From: Cornus controversa
Lineage: Eukaryota > Streptophyta > Magnoliopsida > Cornales > Cornaceae
Length of the DNA stretch: 64,000 bases
NCBI GenBank assembly: GCA_026545225.1
Contig: CM048853.1
Span: forward strand, 18,993,255 to 19,057,254
Direction of reading: 5' to 3'
Under the pieces are notes generated by a model. The model was given only the letters and a program-made list of their open reading frames with translations. It searched no databases and was not told where the DNA came from. Below are positions 10,405 through 20,845 of the stretch, piece after piece. Positions within the stretch are counted from its first letter, which is position 1, and each line of letters begins with the position of its first letter. A program made the position numbers and the translations under genes.

Positions 10405-11921
10405 TGATAAGTAATGAATATTGCATATTCAATGCCCTTAAAATTATATGAATTAGTGTCTTAGTAATATTTATTTCATATTTTTTATTAATAATTTTAA
10501 TATTTTTATGATTGTAGGTGATTAAGGGTAATTCTGATTAGGAATGGTGAAATCGGGCTACAAATGGTGCTCATTTAGTTATCACTGAAGCTTGGCCCAT
10601 TAGAGATATGTTTATATTGAAGATCCAAACTAAATGGACTAAAGAAATGGGCTGAAAATGAATTTAAATGAAGAAAAGGAGCACGGGCCCATTCGCATAG
10701 AAAATTGGGCCAATTCAGGCCTAAAAAGTCCTGGACCCGTGTTGGTATTCAGACCATAACTCCGTACACGATTGTCAAAATGACCCAAACTCCGCGTGGG
10801 TTGAAGGAAATTCAATTCTGCACAATTTCATATTTCACGAAAATTTCCTAAAACGGACGTTTTCATCAACTTTCTGCCCTATTTGCGCAGCTGCCACTTT
10901 TTGGGCGCAAATGCCACTTTGTGAGGAGCAAGTGCCATTTTATTATGCGCACTTGCCACTTTGGGTAGGCCAGGTGTCCCGTTGGTTGGTTTTCGCAAAG
11001 TAAAAAGGAGGAAACGAAGAAAAACTAGGGTATTCTGGAGGGGGGAAGCAGAGAGAGATATACAGAGGCGATTCGTGACGATACGGGCAAGACGACGACG
11101 ACTTCATCATCGTTCAAGCTTGGACCTCCGATCATGAACAACTAAACACCATTCCGGGGAAGTGATGTAACCCTAACCTATCTTTCAATGTATTAGCTTG
11201 TATATTAATTTGGGAATTATTTATTTTGTGCATTGATTGTATAACCAAGACATAAACAACAGCTGTGCTGTTAGTTTTAATTTGAATGAATTTATTGCAT
11301 ATTTAATTTTGTTCTTGTAGAATGAATGCAAGTTTGCAGTGATTAGGGTTTAGTCTTTTCAACTTCTGTGATTTTGTTAAGACAGGTTATACAATAGTTT
11401 TCACATATCATTCAATTTAGAGTTTTTATAATTCGTACTAAGCGAAGATGGGTTATCATATCATTAGTTAATCAGATGTATAGGCCATGCTAAGCGAAGA
11501 CGAGTTATGCTTAATTGTATGTTGAATGAATTCTCTTGATAGAATTGAATTTGGCTTGTAGCCATTCTTTTCTGAATGCATAGATTAAACGTCCCAAATT
11601 AGTACAATTGTCATTGTCAGAAGGTTAGTGGTGAAGTCAATTCCCAGGACCCTCTATCTCCAGTATCCATCATTTATTTATGTTATTTAATTTCATCAAC
11701 TTAATTTAAAAACAAAATAAATTCTCTTTCAATTAAATTAGACAAGATCTTGATAGCTTAACAACACAACCAATGCAGTCTCTGTGGGTTCGACCCCTAC
11801 TCACCACTTTACTAATTTTAGTAGAGTATTTGTAAGGTTTTATAAATTCTTTTTTTTGTCGAAGTGTAAAACAACGACGACACTATTACATATTATTTTA
11901 TCTCGTTTTGCACTTCGAACA
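10405..11921 (+). repeat. E 5' LTR
   Basis: The LTR begins TGATAAGTAATGAATATTGC and ends TTCGAACA, three bases before the PBS. A cluster of four GCCACTTT/GCCATTTT words spaced about 24 bp apart (10891-10966) may be a U3 control region. The left flank GGCAT would be the target duplication, but its partner was lost with the truncated right end. Confidence 0.9.
10891..10966 (+). repeat. GCCACTTT direct repeats in E LTR
   Basis: GCCACTTT or GCCATTTT occurs four times at roughly 24-bp spacing, separated by GCGCAAAT/GAGCAAGT-like words. The pattern is conserved in the 3' LTR copy (about 15144-15219) and in the inverted copy (about 24858-24935), so it predates these insertions. Confidence 0.7.
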
Positions 11922-11924
11922 AAA

Positions 11925-11942
11925 TGGCGCCGTTGCCGGGGA
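11925..11942 (+). other. E primer-binding site, tRNA-Asp
   Basis: TGGCGCCGTTGCCGGGGA matches the complement of the tRNA-Asp 3' end, the primer used by Athila/Tat-type elements. It lies three bases after the LTR end. In E' (23867-23884, minus strand) it has two changes. Confidence 0.9.
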
Positions 11943-12185
11943 CTGCGATCATGATTGTGTTGTTAAGTTTAAAGATTAAGTCTATTTTAATTATAATTTA
12001 GGACTTGTATATATTCTATTTTTAATTTATTTTAGGTGTTTTGTGTGTTTGAATATAGGTACAAGAGCTACTACACAAGTGGAAAGAAGTTGAAATTTCA
12101 GGACGTCTTGTGAGTTTTTGTATTTTAATTCATTCACTTATGTTTAGGATTGTTATTTTCTTTTAATTTTGATTTTTTTTTAAAC

Positions 12186-13067
12186 ATGTCATTTCAGTAT
12201 GAGTATCCTTCAGAGGCATGTTTTGATCAATTTGGTTGTGTTATGGAGAATGTGAGTGAAAATTCAATGGATGTGTCTAAAAAATTAGATATATTATCAT
12301 GGAGATTGGACCAATTTATGCCCTTTAGTAATGCTACTCCTACTCACTCGTCCATACCAAATGAGTCATGTGCATGTTGCTTTAGTCCTTTTCATCATGT
12401 GATAAATTGTCCTACTGCGGGACAATATTATGATTTTTATCCTGAATACACACATGAAAATTTTTCTATACCGAGTGATGATCCATTTTATCATACTTAT
12501 TCTCCGGGATTTGAGGACAAAGTTTTGGCTGCCCTTGACAAACTTGATGAACAAATTGGCAAACATGAAGAACAAACTAAATTGTTAAATTCACATTCAC
12601 AATCCATAGCTAGGCTAGAAGTTCAAATCGAGGAAATAACCAATGCTTTGAATTGTGAGGATCAAGAGGAACTTCCAAGTCAGCCCATGACTAATATTGA
12701 ACTCACACAACCAATTGAGTTAGACCATGCCCCCTTTGTGGAACCATTACCCATACCGGACTCCAAAACATTACATGAAGAACTTAAGTGTGATCACTTA
12801 AGTCCTAATGAGAGTCCACCTTTTACCTTGGTTTTTGACTTGAGTAGTGACAAATTAGATATCAATGAGAAAATTAGTCAAGAACAAGTTAAAGGGTCAT
12901 GTTTTCCTGAATTAGTCGAATTTTATTCGATTGATTCATGTTTCTTAAAACCTCACATTGACATAGATAAGAGGTGCCTAAAAATTGTTTGGATTCCGGC
13001 ACAAGAAAGTGAGGACAAAATAGGGGGGACACTTTTAGATCTTCTCAAGAGATGTGGTATAGGGTGA
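12186..13067 (+). CDS. E ORF: minimal Gag-like zinc-knuckle protein (293 aa)
   Basis: This is the only large retroelement ORF in the window that is still fully open. The start at 12186 (MSFQYEYP) is preferred because E' begins there too; an in-frame ATG lies 12 codons upstream. A CCHC zinc knuckle (CACCFSPFHHVINC) is at residues 62-75, an amphipathic, probably coiled-coil stretch at about 108-155, and an acidic, proline-containing tail follows. The knuckle and SHSQSIARLE resemble the C-terminal half of Athila Gag (compare HSQSIAKLE in element B), but the capsid domain is absent. It probably binds nucleic acid and may help packaging by a helper element; this is inference. No protease or polymerase follows. 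Confidence 0.75.
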   Translation: MSFQYEYPSEACFDQFGCVMENVSENSMDVSKKLDILSWRLDQFMPFSNATPTHSSIPNESCACCFSPFHHVINCPTAGQYYDFYPEYTHENFSIPSDDPFYHTYSPGFEDKVLAALDKLDEQIGKHEEQTKLLNSHSQSIARLEVQIEEITNALNCEDQEELPSQPMTNIELTQPIELDHAPFVEPLPIPDSKTLHEELKCDHLSPNESPPFTLVFDLSSDKLDINEKISQEQVKGSCFPELVEFYSIDSCFLKPHIDIDKRCLKIVWIPAQESEDKIGGTLLDLLKRCGIG

Positions 13068-13396
13068 ATCTTCCATCAAAAGTAGTAGTTAGGATGTGTG
13101 TGTTTTTCTTTTCATTTATTTTTATTTATTTTTGCTTTTATTAGAGTTGATTTTTCTTCGTTTTAATTTTATTTGTGTTTGTTTTTCATTTTGTTGCATT
13201 CTTTTTATTTATTTTATTATTTTTTTTCCCTTTTAATATGCGTGGTGTGTAGTTGTGTTTTTTATGACAGGTTCTTGCATCCAAGTTTGGGGGGGATGGC
13301 CAACCCTTATTCATGTGAATGCTTTACCAAATTTTTACAATTCTACCACTACGGTAATATTGTTCTATCACTTACCATACGCTTTATATTTTTGTT

Positions 13397-13416
13397 ACAC
13401 ATTGAGGACAATGTGT
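13397..13416 (+). ncRNA. Conserved AGGA-loop hairpin in E 3' UTR
   Basis: ACACATTG-AGGA-CAATGTGT is a perfect 8-bp stem with a 4-base loop. Counterparts lie in H1 (20824-20845), E' (22396-22415), the D body (40995-41012) and D2 (62339-62356), with compensatory stem changes. In each case an AAGTTTGGGGG tract follows within about 15 bases. Confidence 0.65.
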
Positions 13417-13421
13417 GATTC

Positions 13422-13432
13422 AAGTTTGGGGG
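13422..13432 (+). other. Internal polypurine-tract-like motif in E
   Basis: AAGTTTGGGGG is identical in core to the true PPT at 14645-14657 but lies about 1.2 kb upstream. Another copy is near 13283-13294. Such motifs could act as extra plus-strand primers; this is inference. Confidence 0.55.
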
Positions 13433-13834
13433 TAAGGAAGAATACTTTTGTTTTATTTATTTATTTATTTATTTTAGGTTGTTTTGTTTTCAGTTTAGAT
13501 GTTTTAACACCAATCAAGAGTTTAATACTTTATGTAGGTTCTTGACTTACAATTGTAGAGTATGTGTAAAATTTCTAGAAACTATGGTTTGAATGCAGTG
13601 GTTTAAGTCGTTATTTGCATTGACATGACTTGGAGTGGTTGACTCTAGTTCTTTTCACAATTCACACGCACACTAGTAGAGTTAGTGGGGTTTGTACTTG
13701 GCTTTGAGTATCAATTATGATTGCTGAATATAAGTCGGTATCCCTTGAGAATAAACATTTTAAACATGCTATACTTAAAAAAATATATATATAGTAAAAT
13801 AAAAAAATAAAAAATAAAAATAAAAATAATAATC

Positions 13835-14144
13835 CTATGGTTTGTGGCCGTTTTGGTTCGAGTTATTAGGTCCCTCGAGGTATCTTGAAACCTGGTGCCC
13901 TAAAGCCATTTGGTTTGGGAGTCACAGGCTGAAAGCTCGCTACATGGACCAATTCGAAAGCCTAATAAACCTAGGCATTGCGTTTTTGGTTAGTCTATGG
14001 TTTGTGGCCGTTTTGATTCGAGTTATTAGGTCCCTCGAGGTATCTTGAAACCTGGTGCCCTAAAGCCATTTGGTTTGGGAGTCACAGTCTGAAAGCTCGC
14101 TACATAGATCAATTCGAAAGCCTAATAAACCTGGGCATTGCACA
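13835..14144 (+). repeat. Tandem duplication (160-bp period) of the conserved 3'-UTR module in E
   Basis: Two near-identical units begin at CTATGGTTTGTGGCC (13835 and 13995). Each carries GTGCCCTAAAGCC, TTTGGTTTGGGAGTCAC, GCTCGCTACAT and GCATTGC. H1, D3, the D body and D2 have one diverged unit each. Confidence 0.85.
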
Positions 14145-14644
14145 ACCATATCAAAAAAAAAAAAAAAAAAAATTGCATGTGTTCATGTTTTGAGTGATAC
14201 ATTCAATAAGGGGATCCAATAAATTGAAAGGACTTGTAATTGCTCACTCAAGGCCGGGTTAAATCACATTGATGAATGCTAGTTCACTTTTCATGAGGGG
14301 GCTAGAGTTAGTTTCTTTGAGTTGTGATTGATGTAAATTTTGGGTGAGAACCATTGTTTTGAATTATGGGGTTTAGGGATTTGAAAGTATTCTTCAATGC
14401 AAGTCTTTTAACTGCATTTTGTAATCTTTGTCTTGATTAATGTTTGAAATAGGAATTTTGACATGTTTGTGGGTAACATCTCTGGAAACCCTCACGAGAC
14501 TTCACTCGTCCACTAGGGGTAACCTAGGGGTTTAAAAGGCTTGTTGCATATGCTAAATGCAATCGGATCTCCCACGAAAGAGGAAGTAGTTTAGTTGTTT
14601 TATTTCATTTTTAGTTGTGTATTGCTAAGAGACTAGCAATATAT

Positions 14645-14657
14645 AAGTTTGGGGGTG
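14645..14657 (+). other. E 3' polypurine tract
   Basis: AAGTTTGGGGGTG directly precedes the 3' LTR; it is the same tract used by families C and D. Confidence 0.9.
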
Positions 14658-15634
14658 TGATAAGTAATGAATATTGCATATTCAATGCCCTTAAAATTAT
14701 ATGAATTAGTGTCTTAGTAATATTTATTTCATATTTTTTATTAATAATTTTAATATTTTTATGATTGTAGGTGATTAAGGGTAATTCTGATTCGGAATGG
14801 TGAAATCGGGCTACAAATGGTGCTCATTTAGTTATCACTGAAGCTTGGCCCATTAGAGATATGTTTATATTGAAGATCCAAACTAAATGGACTAAAGAAA
14901 TGGGCTGAAAATGAATTTAAATGAAGAAAAGGAGCACGGGCCCATTCGCATAGAAAATTGGGCCAATTCAGGCCTAAAAAGTCCTGGACCCGTGTTGGTA
15001 TTCAGACCATAACTCCGTACACGATTGTCAAAATGACCCAAACTCCGCGTGGGTTGAAGGAAATTCAATTCTGCACAATTTCATATTTCACGAAAATTTC
15101 CTAAAACGGACGTTTTCATCAACCTTCTGCCCTATTTGCGCAGCTGCCACTTTTTGGGCGCAAATGCCACTTTGTGAGGAGCAAGTGCCATTTTATTATG
15201 CGCACTTGCCACTTTGGGTAGGCCAGGTGTCCCGTTGGTTGGTTTTTGCAAAGTAAAAAGGAGGAAACGAAGAAAAACTAGGGTATTCTGGAGGGGGGAA
15301 GCAGAGAGAGATATACAGAGGCGATTCGTGACGATACGGGCAAGACGACGACGACTTCATCATCGTTCAAGCTTGGACCTCCGATCATGAACAACTAAAC
15401 ACCATTCCGGGGAAGTGATGTAACCCTAACCTATCTTTCAATGTATTAGCTTGTATATTAATTTGGGAATTATTTATTTTGTGCATTGATTGTATAACCA
15501 AGACATAAACAACAGCTGTGCTGTTAGTTTTAATTTGAATGAATTTATTGCATATTTAATTTTGTTCTTGTAGAATGAATGCAAGTTTGCAGTGATTAGG
15601 GTTTAGTCTTTTCAACTTCTGTGATTTTGTTAAG
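14658..15634 (+). repeat. E 3' LTR, truncated
   Basis: This copy matches 10405-11381 with three differences seen by eye, and stops within the shared motif TTTTGTTAAG. The next bases, GTGGGTGAGAAGAAAG, belong to family C gag-pol (compare 57167-57182). The missing part is about 540 bp. Confidence 0.9.
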
Positions 15635-18349
15635 GTGGGTGAGAAGAAAGAAGAAGAAAAAGTTACCACAAGTCCAAATGTTGAAAATCCTTATGAGCCC
15701 AAGGCTCCTTTCCCACAACGTTTCCTAGAAGCATCTAAATTGGGGAAGCAAAGGGACAAGCTGCATGACATGATGGAGGTGTTTCGACAAGTGAAGATTA
15801 ATTTTCCACTCCTTGATGCCATCAAGCAAATTCCTCCTTATGCTAAATTCTTAAAGGACTTGTGCACTCAGAAAAGGCGTTCTAAAAGTTATGTGCCAAA
15901 GAAAGTAATGCTGCCACAACAAGTAAGTTCAATAATTCAACAGTGTACTCCTCCCAAGTACAAAGATCTTGATGCTCCAACTATCTCATGTATTATCGGG
16001 GAGCACCATGTGGATAAAGCACTTATTGATTTGGGTGCAAGTGTGAATTTGCTACTCTATTCATTCTACTTACAATTGGGCTTGGGAGAATTGAAGCCTA
16101 CCTCGGTGGTATTGTAATATGCAGATAGATCAACAAAGCAACCCCGAGGAATCATAGAAGATGTGCTCATTAAAGTGGACAAGTTCTACTTTCCTGTTGA
16201 TTTTATTGTACTTGACACTAAGCCGGTTCACAATCCGAAGAGGCACATTCCAGTGATCCTTGGTCGAACTTTCTTAGCTACTGTTGATGCTTGCATAAAT
16301 TGTAGGTCAGGGATCATGGATATTTCATTTGGCAACATGAATGTCAAGCTTAATGTGTTTAATGCTATCCAACACCCCCCAGATCAGAGTGATGTGTTCT
16401 GCATGGATGATATTGATGAATGTGTGGAGGAATTTGTTTCATCCTCTATATCTCGAAACTCCCTGGAGGTATGTAAGTCGCTTTATGACATTGAAAACAT
16501 TAATGATGAAGGGTTGTGTGAAGAAGTGCATTCTATGCTGGAAGTGAATACTATTCAGAATACTCCACCATGGAGAATTCCAATTGAGCCACTACCTTTT
16601 CTCTCTAGCACTCCCTTAGTGCCTTCATTGGAGTCCTCTCCAGAATTAGAATTGAAACCTTTGCCTGATAAATTAAAGTACATATTCTTGGGGGCACAGA
16701 AAACTCTTCCTGTTATTATTGCCTCTGATCTGATAGAAATTTAAGAGAAAAGTTTAGTAGAGGTTTTATCTCAACATCGTGAAGCAATTGGATGGAGTGT
16801 TGCTGATCTTAAGGGCATTGATCCCTTAATTTGCATGCACAAAATTCATCTGGAAGAAGGATGTAAGCCCACTAGAGAGGCACAGAGGCGACTGAACCCC
16901 AATATGAAAGAGGTGGTAAAGAAAGAGGTTGTCAAGTTACTTGATGCAGGTATCATTTATCCAATTTCTGACAGTACATGGGTGAGTCCAACACAAGTGG
17001 TTCCAAAGAAGTCTGGTCTTACAATTGTCTCTAACTCTATGGAAGAGCTTGTTCCACAACGTACTGCCACAGGTTGGCGTGTTTGCATTGATTACAGAAA
17101 GCTCAATTCTATGACAAGGAAGGATCACTTCCCTCTTCCATTCATTGATCAAATACTTGAAAGGTTAGCTGGTCAGAGCTATTATTGCTTTTTGGATGGC
17201 TACTCTGGTTATAACCAAGTAGCTATGGATCCAGAAGATCAAGAGAAGACCACTTTCACTTGTCCCTTTGGTACTTGTGCTTATCGTCGTATGCCTTTTG
17301 GATTATGTAATGCTCCGACTACATTCCAGAGGTGTATGATGGCCATCTTTTCTGGCATGGTGGAAAAATTCTTGGAGGTGTTCATGGATGACTTCTCTAT
17401 TTTTGGATCATCCTTTGAACACTGTTTGACCAATTTATCACTTGTACTTCAAAGGTGCCGAGAACGGAATTTGGTACTTAGTTGGGAGAAGAGCCATTTT
17501 ATGGTGAAAGAAGGTATTGTATTGGGCCATATTGTTTCAGAGAGGGGCATTGAAGTTGATAAAGCAAAGATCGACCTAATTGTAACTCTGCCTCATCCAA
17601 CTTCGGTAAGGCAAGTTCGATCTTTCTTAGGCCATGCCGGGTTCTATAGAAGATTCATCAAGGATTTTAGTAAAGTGGCTCAACCATTGTGCCATTTGTA
17701 ATCTAAAGATGTTCCCTTTATCTTTGATGAAGATTGTGTGAAAGCTTTTGAAAAGCTTCGGTCTCTGTTATCCTCTGCACCAATTATGCAGTCTCCAAAA
17801 TGGGCTTTACCTTTTGAAATCATGTGTGACGCCTCTGATTATGCAGTGGGAGCCGTGTTGGGACAGAGAGAAGAGAAACGACCACATGTCATCTATTACG
17901 CTAGTAAGACTCTATCTGATGCCCAACTCAATTATACAACCACAGAGAAAGAGTTTCTAGCTGTAGTATTTGCCTTGGACAAGTTTCGTTCTTATTTATT
18001 GGGGTCCAAGGTGGTTGTCTACTCTGATCATGCAGTATTGAGACACTTATTGGCAAAGAAAGAAACCAAACCACGTCTTATTCGGTGGATTTTATTGCTG
18101 CAAGAATTTGATTTGGAGATAAAAGACAAAAAGGGGACAGAGAATGTAGTTGCGGATCATTTATCTGGAATCGAGTTTGAGTCGGTGATCGATGCATTAC
18201 CTATTCGAGACTCATTCTCGGATGAGCAATTGTTTGAAATTGCTTTGATGAAAGTTAATGGCCAAAGGTTGAAGCATTGTGTGGAAGGATGTGTGCCAAA
18301 AAGAGACGTAGAGTCCGTCGACTTGACGGATCCCGTCTATCCGACTTAA
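15635..18349 (+). pseudogene. pol: H1 pol: protease, reverse transcriptase, RNase H; integrase deleted
   Basis: A single reading frame is interrupted by three stops (near 16116, 16742 and 17699); the first two are CAA-to-TAA by comparison with element C. Protease has IIGEHHVDKALIDLGASVN near 15994-16050. RT has [41 protein letters not shown] and the catalytic FMDDFSIFG near 17381-17407. RNase H has [37 protein letters not shown] and ADHLSG. After DEQLF (18221-18235) the frame jumps to [10 protein letters not shown] (18251 on), which in the D body is the extreme C-terminus of integrase. The whole zinc-finger/DDE/GPF integrase is gone. Element C shows the same junction. Confidence 0.87.
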
Positions 18350-19238
18350 TCCCTTCGGAGAGTCAATCGTCTCCTACGGACGTTAAATTGTAGGTTCTGT
18401 ATGTATTTCTATACTTTATTTCCTTTAGTTTTCTTTAATTTTAATTTTTAGTTTTAGTTTTCTTAAGTTTTTCTTCAATTCTAATTGCGTTTTAATGTTT
18501 TTTTCTTTGAGTTTTTTGATGTATAAGTTGCTTCCGGAGGATTCCAAGAGGTGTACCGAGGTATTCGGACTCAAGATGGGTGAAAAATAGTGCTCTCGGT
18601 CAACCTTGGGCGATGGAGACTCAAAAATATCAAGTCTTGGTCGACCTTGGGCGATGGAGGTTCAACAAGCATCCAGGAGGGGGATCGATCGCCCCAGAGG
18701 AGGGGGATCGATCGCCCCACGATTTTCCATGAGGAGTACCACCAGCAGGTGGGCGATCGATCGCCCATCCTTGGGGGGATCGATCGCCTAAGGTATTTTG
18801 TGGGCTGGCCGAGACTATCCCCTATATAAAGACTCCTTCTCCAATTCTAAAGCTACTCCATGCATCCTAAGCCTCTTTGAACTCCAATTCAAGTCCTACA
18901 TCATCTGAAAGATTATTTTCTTCAATTGGTGATTATTAAACAAGAATTCAACATTGATCATCATCAACTTCAACATCAAATTGGATCAAAAATCACTAGT
19001 TCTCAAGGAAGTTCTCACTTTTTCAAGTTCAACATCAAAGTAAGTGAAGATTTTCTTTGAAGAATTTATTTAATTCTTTTTGAGGGCTTTTGAAGACAAA
19101 GTTTGGGGGATCAATTTGGTGCATTCACTTGTTCAATTTGGGTGGAAAAATTGCCGAAAAAAGGAGGTTGAAGGTTACAAAAGAATTGTGCACACCAAGT
19201 ATTCGATTTAATTCCTCAACCACACTTCTTCTACTTCT
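18350..19238 (+). promoter_or_regulatory. H1 spacer between pol and env-like ORF: palindromes and TATA box
   Basis: Four GATCGATC palindromes lie at 18679-18695, 18702-18718, 18750-18767 (perfect over 18 bp) and 18773-18788. A canonical TATA box, CTATATAAAG, follows at 18822-18831, and the env-like ATG is about 410 bp further on. Two shorter GGTCRACC words near 18598 and 18642 accompany GGGCGATGGAG repeats. The layout resembles a promoter. The D body has the same order of parts with a different palindrome word. Confidence 0.55.
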
Positions 19239-20462
19239 ATGGCACCAAAGAGAGCAAGTCACCAAGGTGCTTCAAGTTCACGTAATCCTCGCCGAGCGAG
19301 GCATGATCCGACCACAGGTTCTTCACGATCTCGCCGAGAAGGTATTTAAGAGAGATGGCATCCAAGGGCGTTGAACTTTGAAACCACGTTTGACATAGCC
19401 GAACTTTATGGTATGTTTCCCGAGACACGATGGGGGATTTTCGACATCCGTCGTCGTCGGTCGGCATCCATTTTTGTTCCACTCTCATCTACTATTTACC
19501 CGAGGCTTGTCAAGGTATTTTATCAGAACTTAATGCCGACACCTGATGAGCGGGATGTGCTTACTTCTTCCGTAGATGGAACAACAGTTCGAGTGGACAT
19601 GTCATCCATTGCCATTGCCATGGGTTGTCCTCATGAGTGCCCAGATGATTTATCTCATATCTATACTCCTCTACCCGACGAGTTGTCAGTGGGCAATGTG
19701 GTTGCACATTTGTGTGCCAACCAATTTTCCAGGTCGAAAAGGAATGCAGCTTTCAAGTCTTCAATGCCAAATCATTTATGGTTCCTTGACGCTGTTCTAC
19801 TCAAGAATGTATGTCCAATTGGACATAAAATCGAAAGACGTCAAGAGTTCCTCAGAGCCTTATATGCTATACATTTTGGGCATTGGCTGGCATTCCCACA
19901 GATTGTCTGGGGCCAGATGGAGAAGTTTTATTCCAAGGTTGTAGCCAAGGCACCAGACAGTGCAAGTGACTGGGAGTTTCCATTCCCTACTATTATTCAC
20001 CAGTTGTTTGTGGCACAGGGGTATGCAGTCCATGAGGACGAGCTTTCCTTTCCACGTGATCTTCATTATGGCACGCATGACTGGAACCTGAGTCGATCAC
20101 ATATGCATCAGAGAGTCATAGCGGCGCCTGGTGAGGTATCTCGTTTGGCCCAGGGAGGAGAGAATATAGATATACCACCACCGGTGGAAGATCCAGAGGA
20201 GATGGAGGCTGAGGAAGAGGAGGTGCATTCACAGGCTGGTGGCTATGATTATCAATATTTAGAGGGGCAGATTGCTGGGTTGACAGCCCAGTTTGGCACC
20301 CTACAGACAGAGGTATCCACACAGTTTGGTGCAATGAAAACTGAGATGGCGGATCACTTTCGTGACACTCGCCAAGAGCAACTAGAGATGAGGAGGATGA
20401 TGCGTGCACTGATGCGCCAAGCAAACTTGGATCCGGATGCTCAGTCACCACCACATCCTTGA
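19239..20462 (+). pseudogene. H1 env-position ORF (Athila 'putative plant transposon protein' type)
   Basis: The ATG at 19239 opens a basic, arginine/serine-rich N-terminus (MAPKRASHQG...SRSRREG). One TAA at 19347-19349 interrupts it, and the frame is then open to 20462 (an ATG at 19371 starts a 363-residue open part). Conserved blocks shared with the D ORF are RLVKVFYQNL, HLWFLDAVLLKNVCP, HFGHWLAFPQIVWGQMEKF and FPFPTIIHQLF. They are followed by an acidic run (about 20184-20226), a repeated QFGT/QFGA coiled stretch and a proline-ending tail. It sits where env lies in retroviruses, but I see no signal peptide or membrane segment. I infer relation to the plant transposon-protein family found in Athila elements; its function is unknown. 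Confidence 0.75.
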
Positions 20463-20823
20463 GAGGAAGGTAACCATCTTTTGTATTTTATTTTATTTTT
20501 CTTTTCTTTTATTTTATTTTTAGTTTTTTTTCTTTTCACTTTTTAATTTTATTTTTCTTTTTGTAGTTAGATTTTTATTATAAAAAAAAAAAAATTTTTT
20601 TGAACAATAAATTTTTTTTTAGGATTTTCCTCTTTCATATTTATTTTCACCCATACTATTTCACTTGATCTTTGGGGTATAGTGGTTTGTTTTGACAGGT
20701 TCTAACATCCAAGTTTGGGGGAGCGCTTTCATTGCCTTCATGCTCGTGGTGTACTCTATTTTCTTTCCACTACTCCAGATTTCTGGTAATATCGTTCTTA
20801 CTCTTCTCTATGCTTTAATTGGG

Positions 20824-20845
20824 TGTACATTGAGGACAATGTACA
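20824..20845 (+). ncRNA. Conserved AGGA-loop hairpin in H1
   Basis: The stem TGTACATTG pairs with CAATGTACA over 9 bp around loop AGGA. The third pair out from the invariant CATTG/CAATG core is T-A here, C-G in E and A-T in D, showing compensatory change. AAGTTTGGGGG follows at 20850. Confidence 0.65.

Larger units (their letters stand above)
10405..15634 (+). mobile_element. Element E: small non-autonomous Athila-related LTR element, 3' LTR truncated
   Basis: The element has a full 5' LTR (10405-11921), a perfect tRNA-Asp PBS, one Gag-like ORF, a long 3' UTR, a PPT (14645-14657) and the first 977 bp of the 3' LTR (14658-15634). There is no protease, RT, RNase H or integrase, and the internal region is only about 2.7 kb. 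In 977 comparable bases I found three LTR-LTR differences, so it inserted recently. It sits in the T1 RT gene. Its 3' end is broken at 15634, where it joins family C pol sequence. A second, inverted copy, E', lies at about 21935-25305. Confidence 0.88.

Noticed and set aside
19239-20462. Captured host gene
   Set aside because: The same ORF lies at the same position in the D body and D2, so it belongs to the elements.
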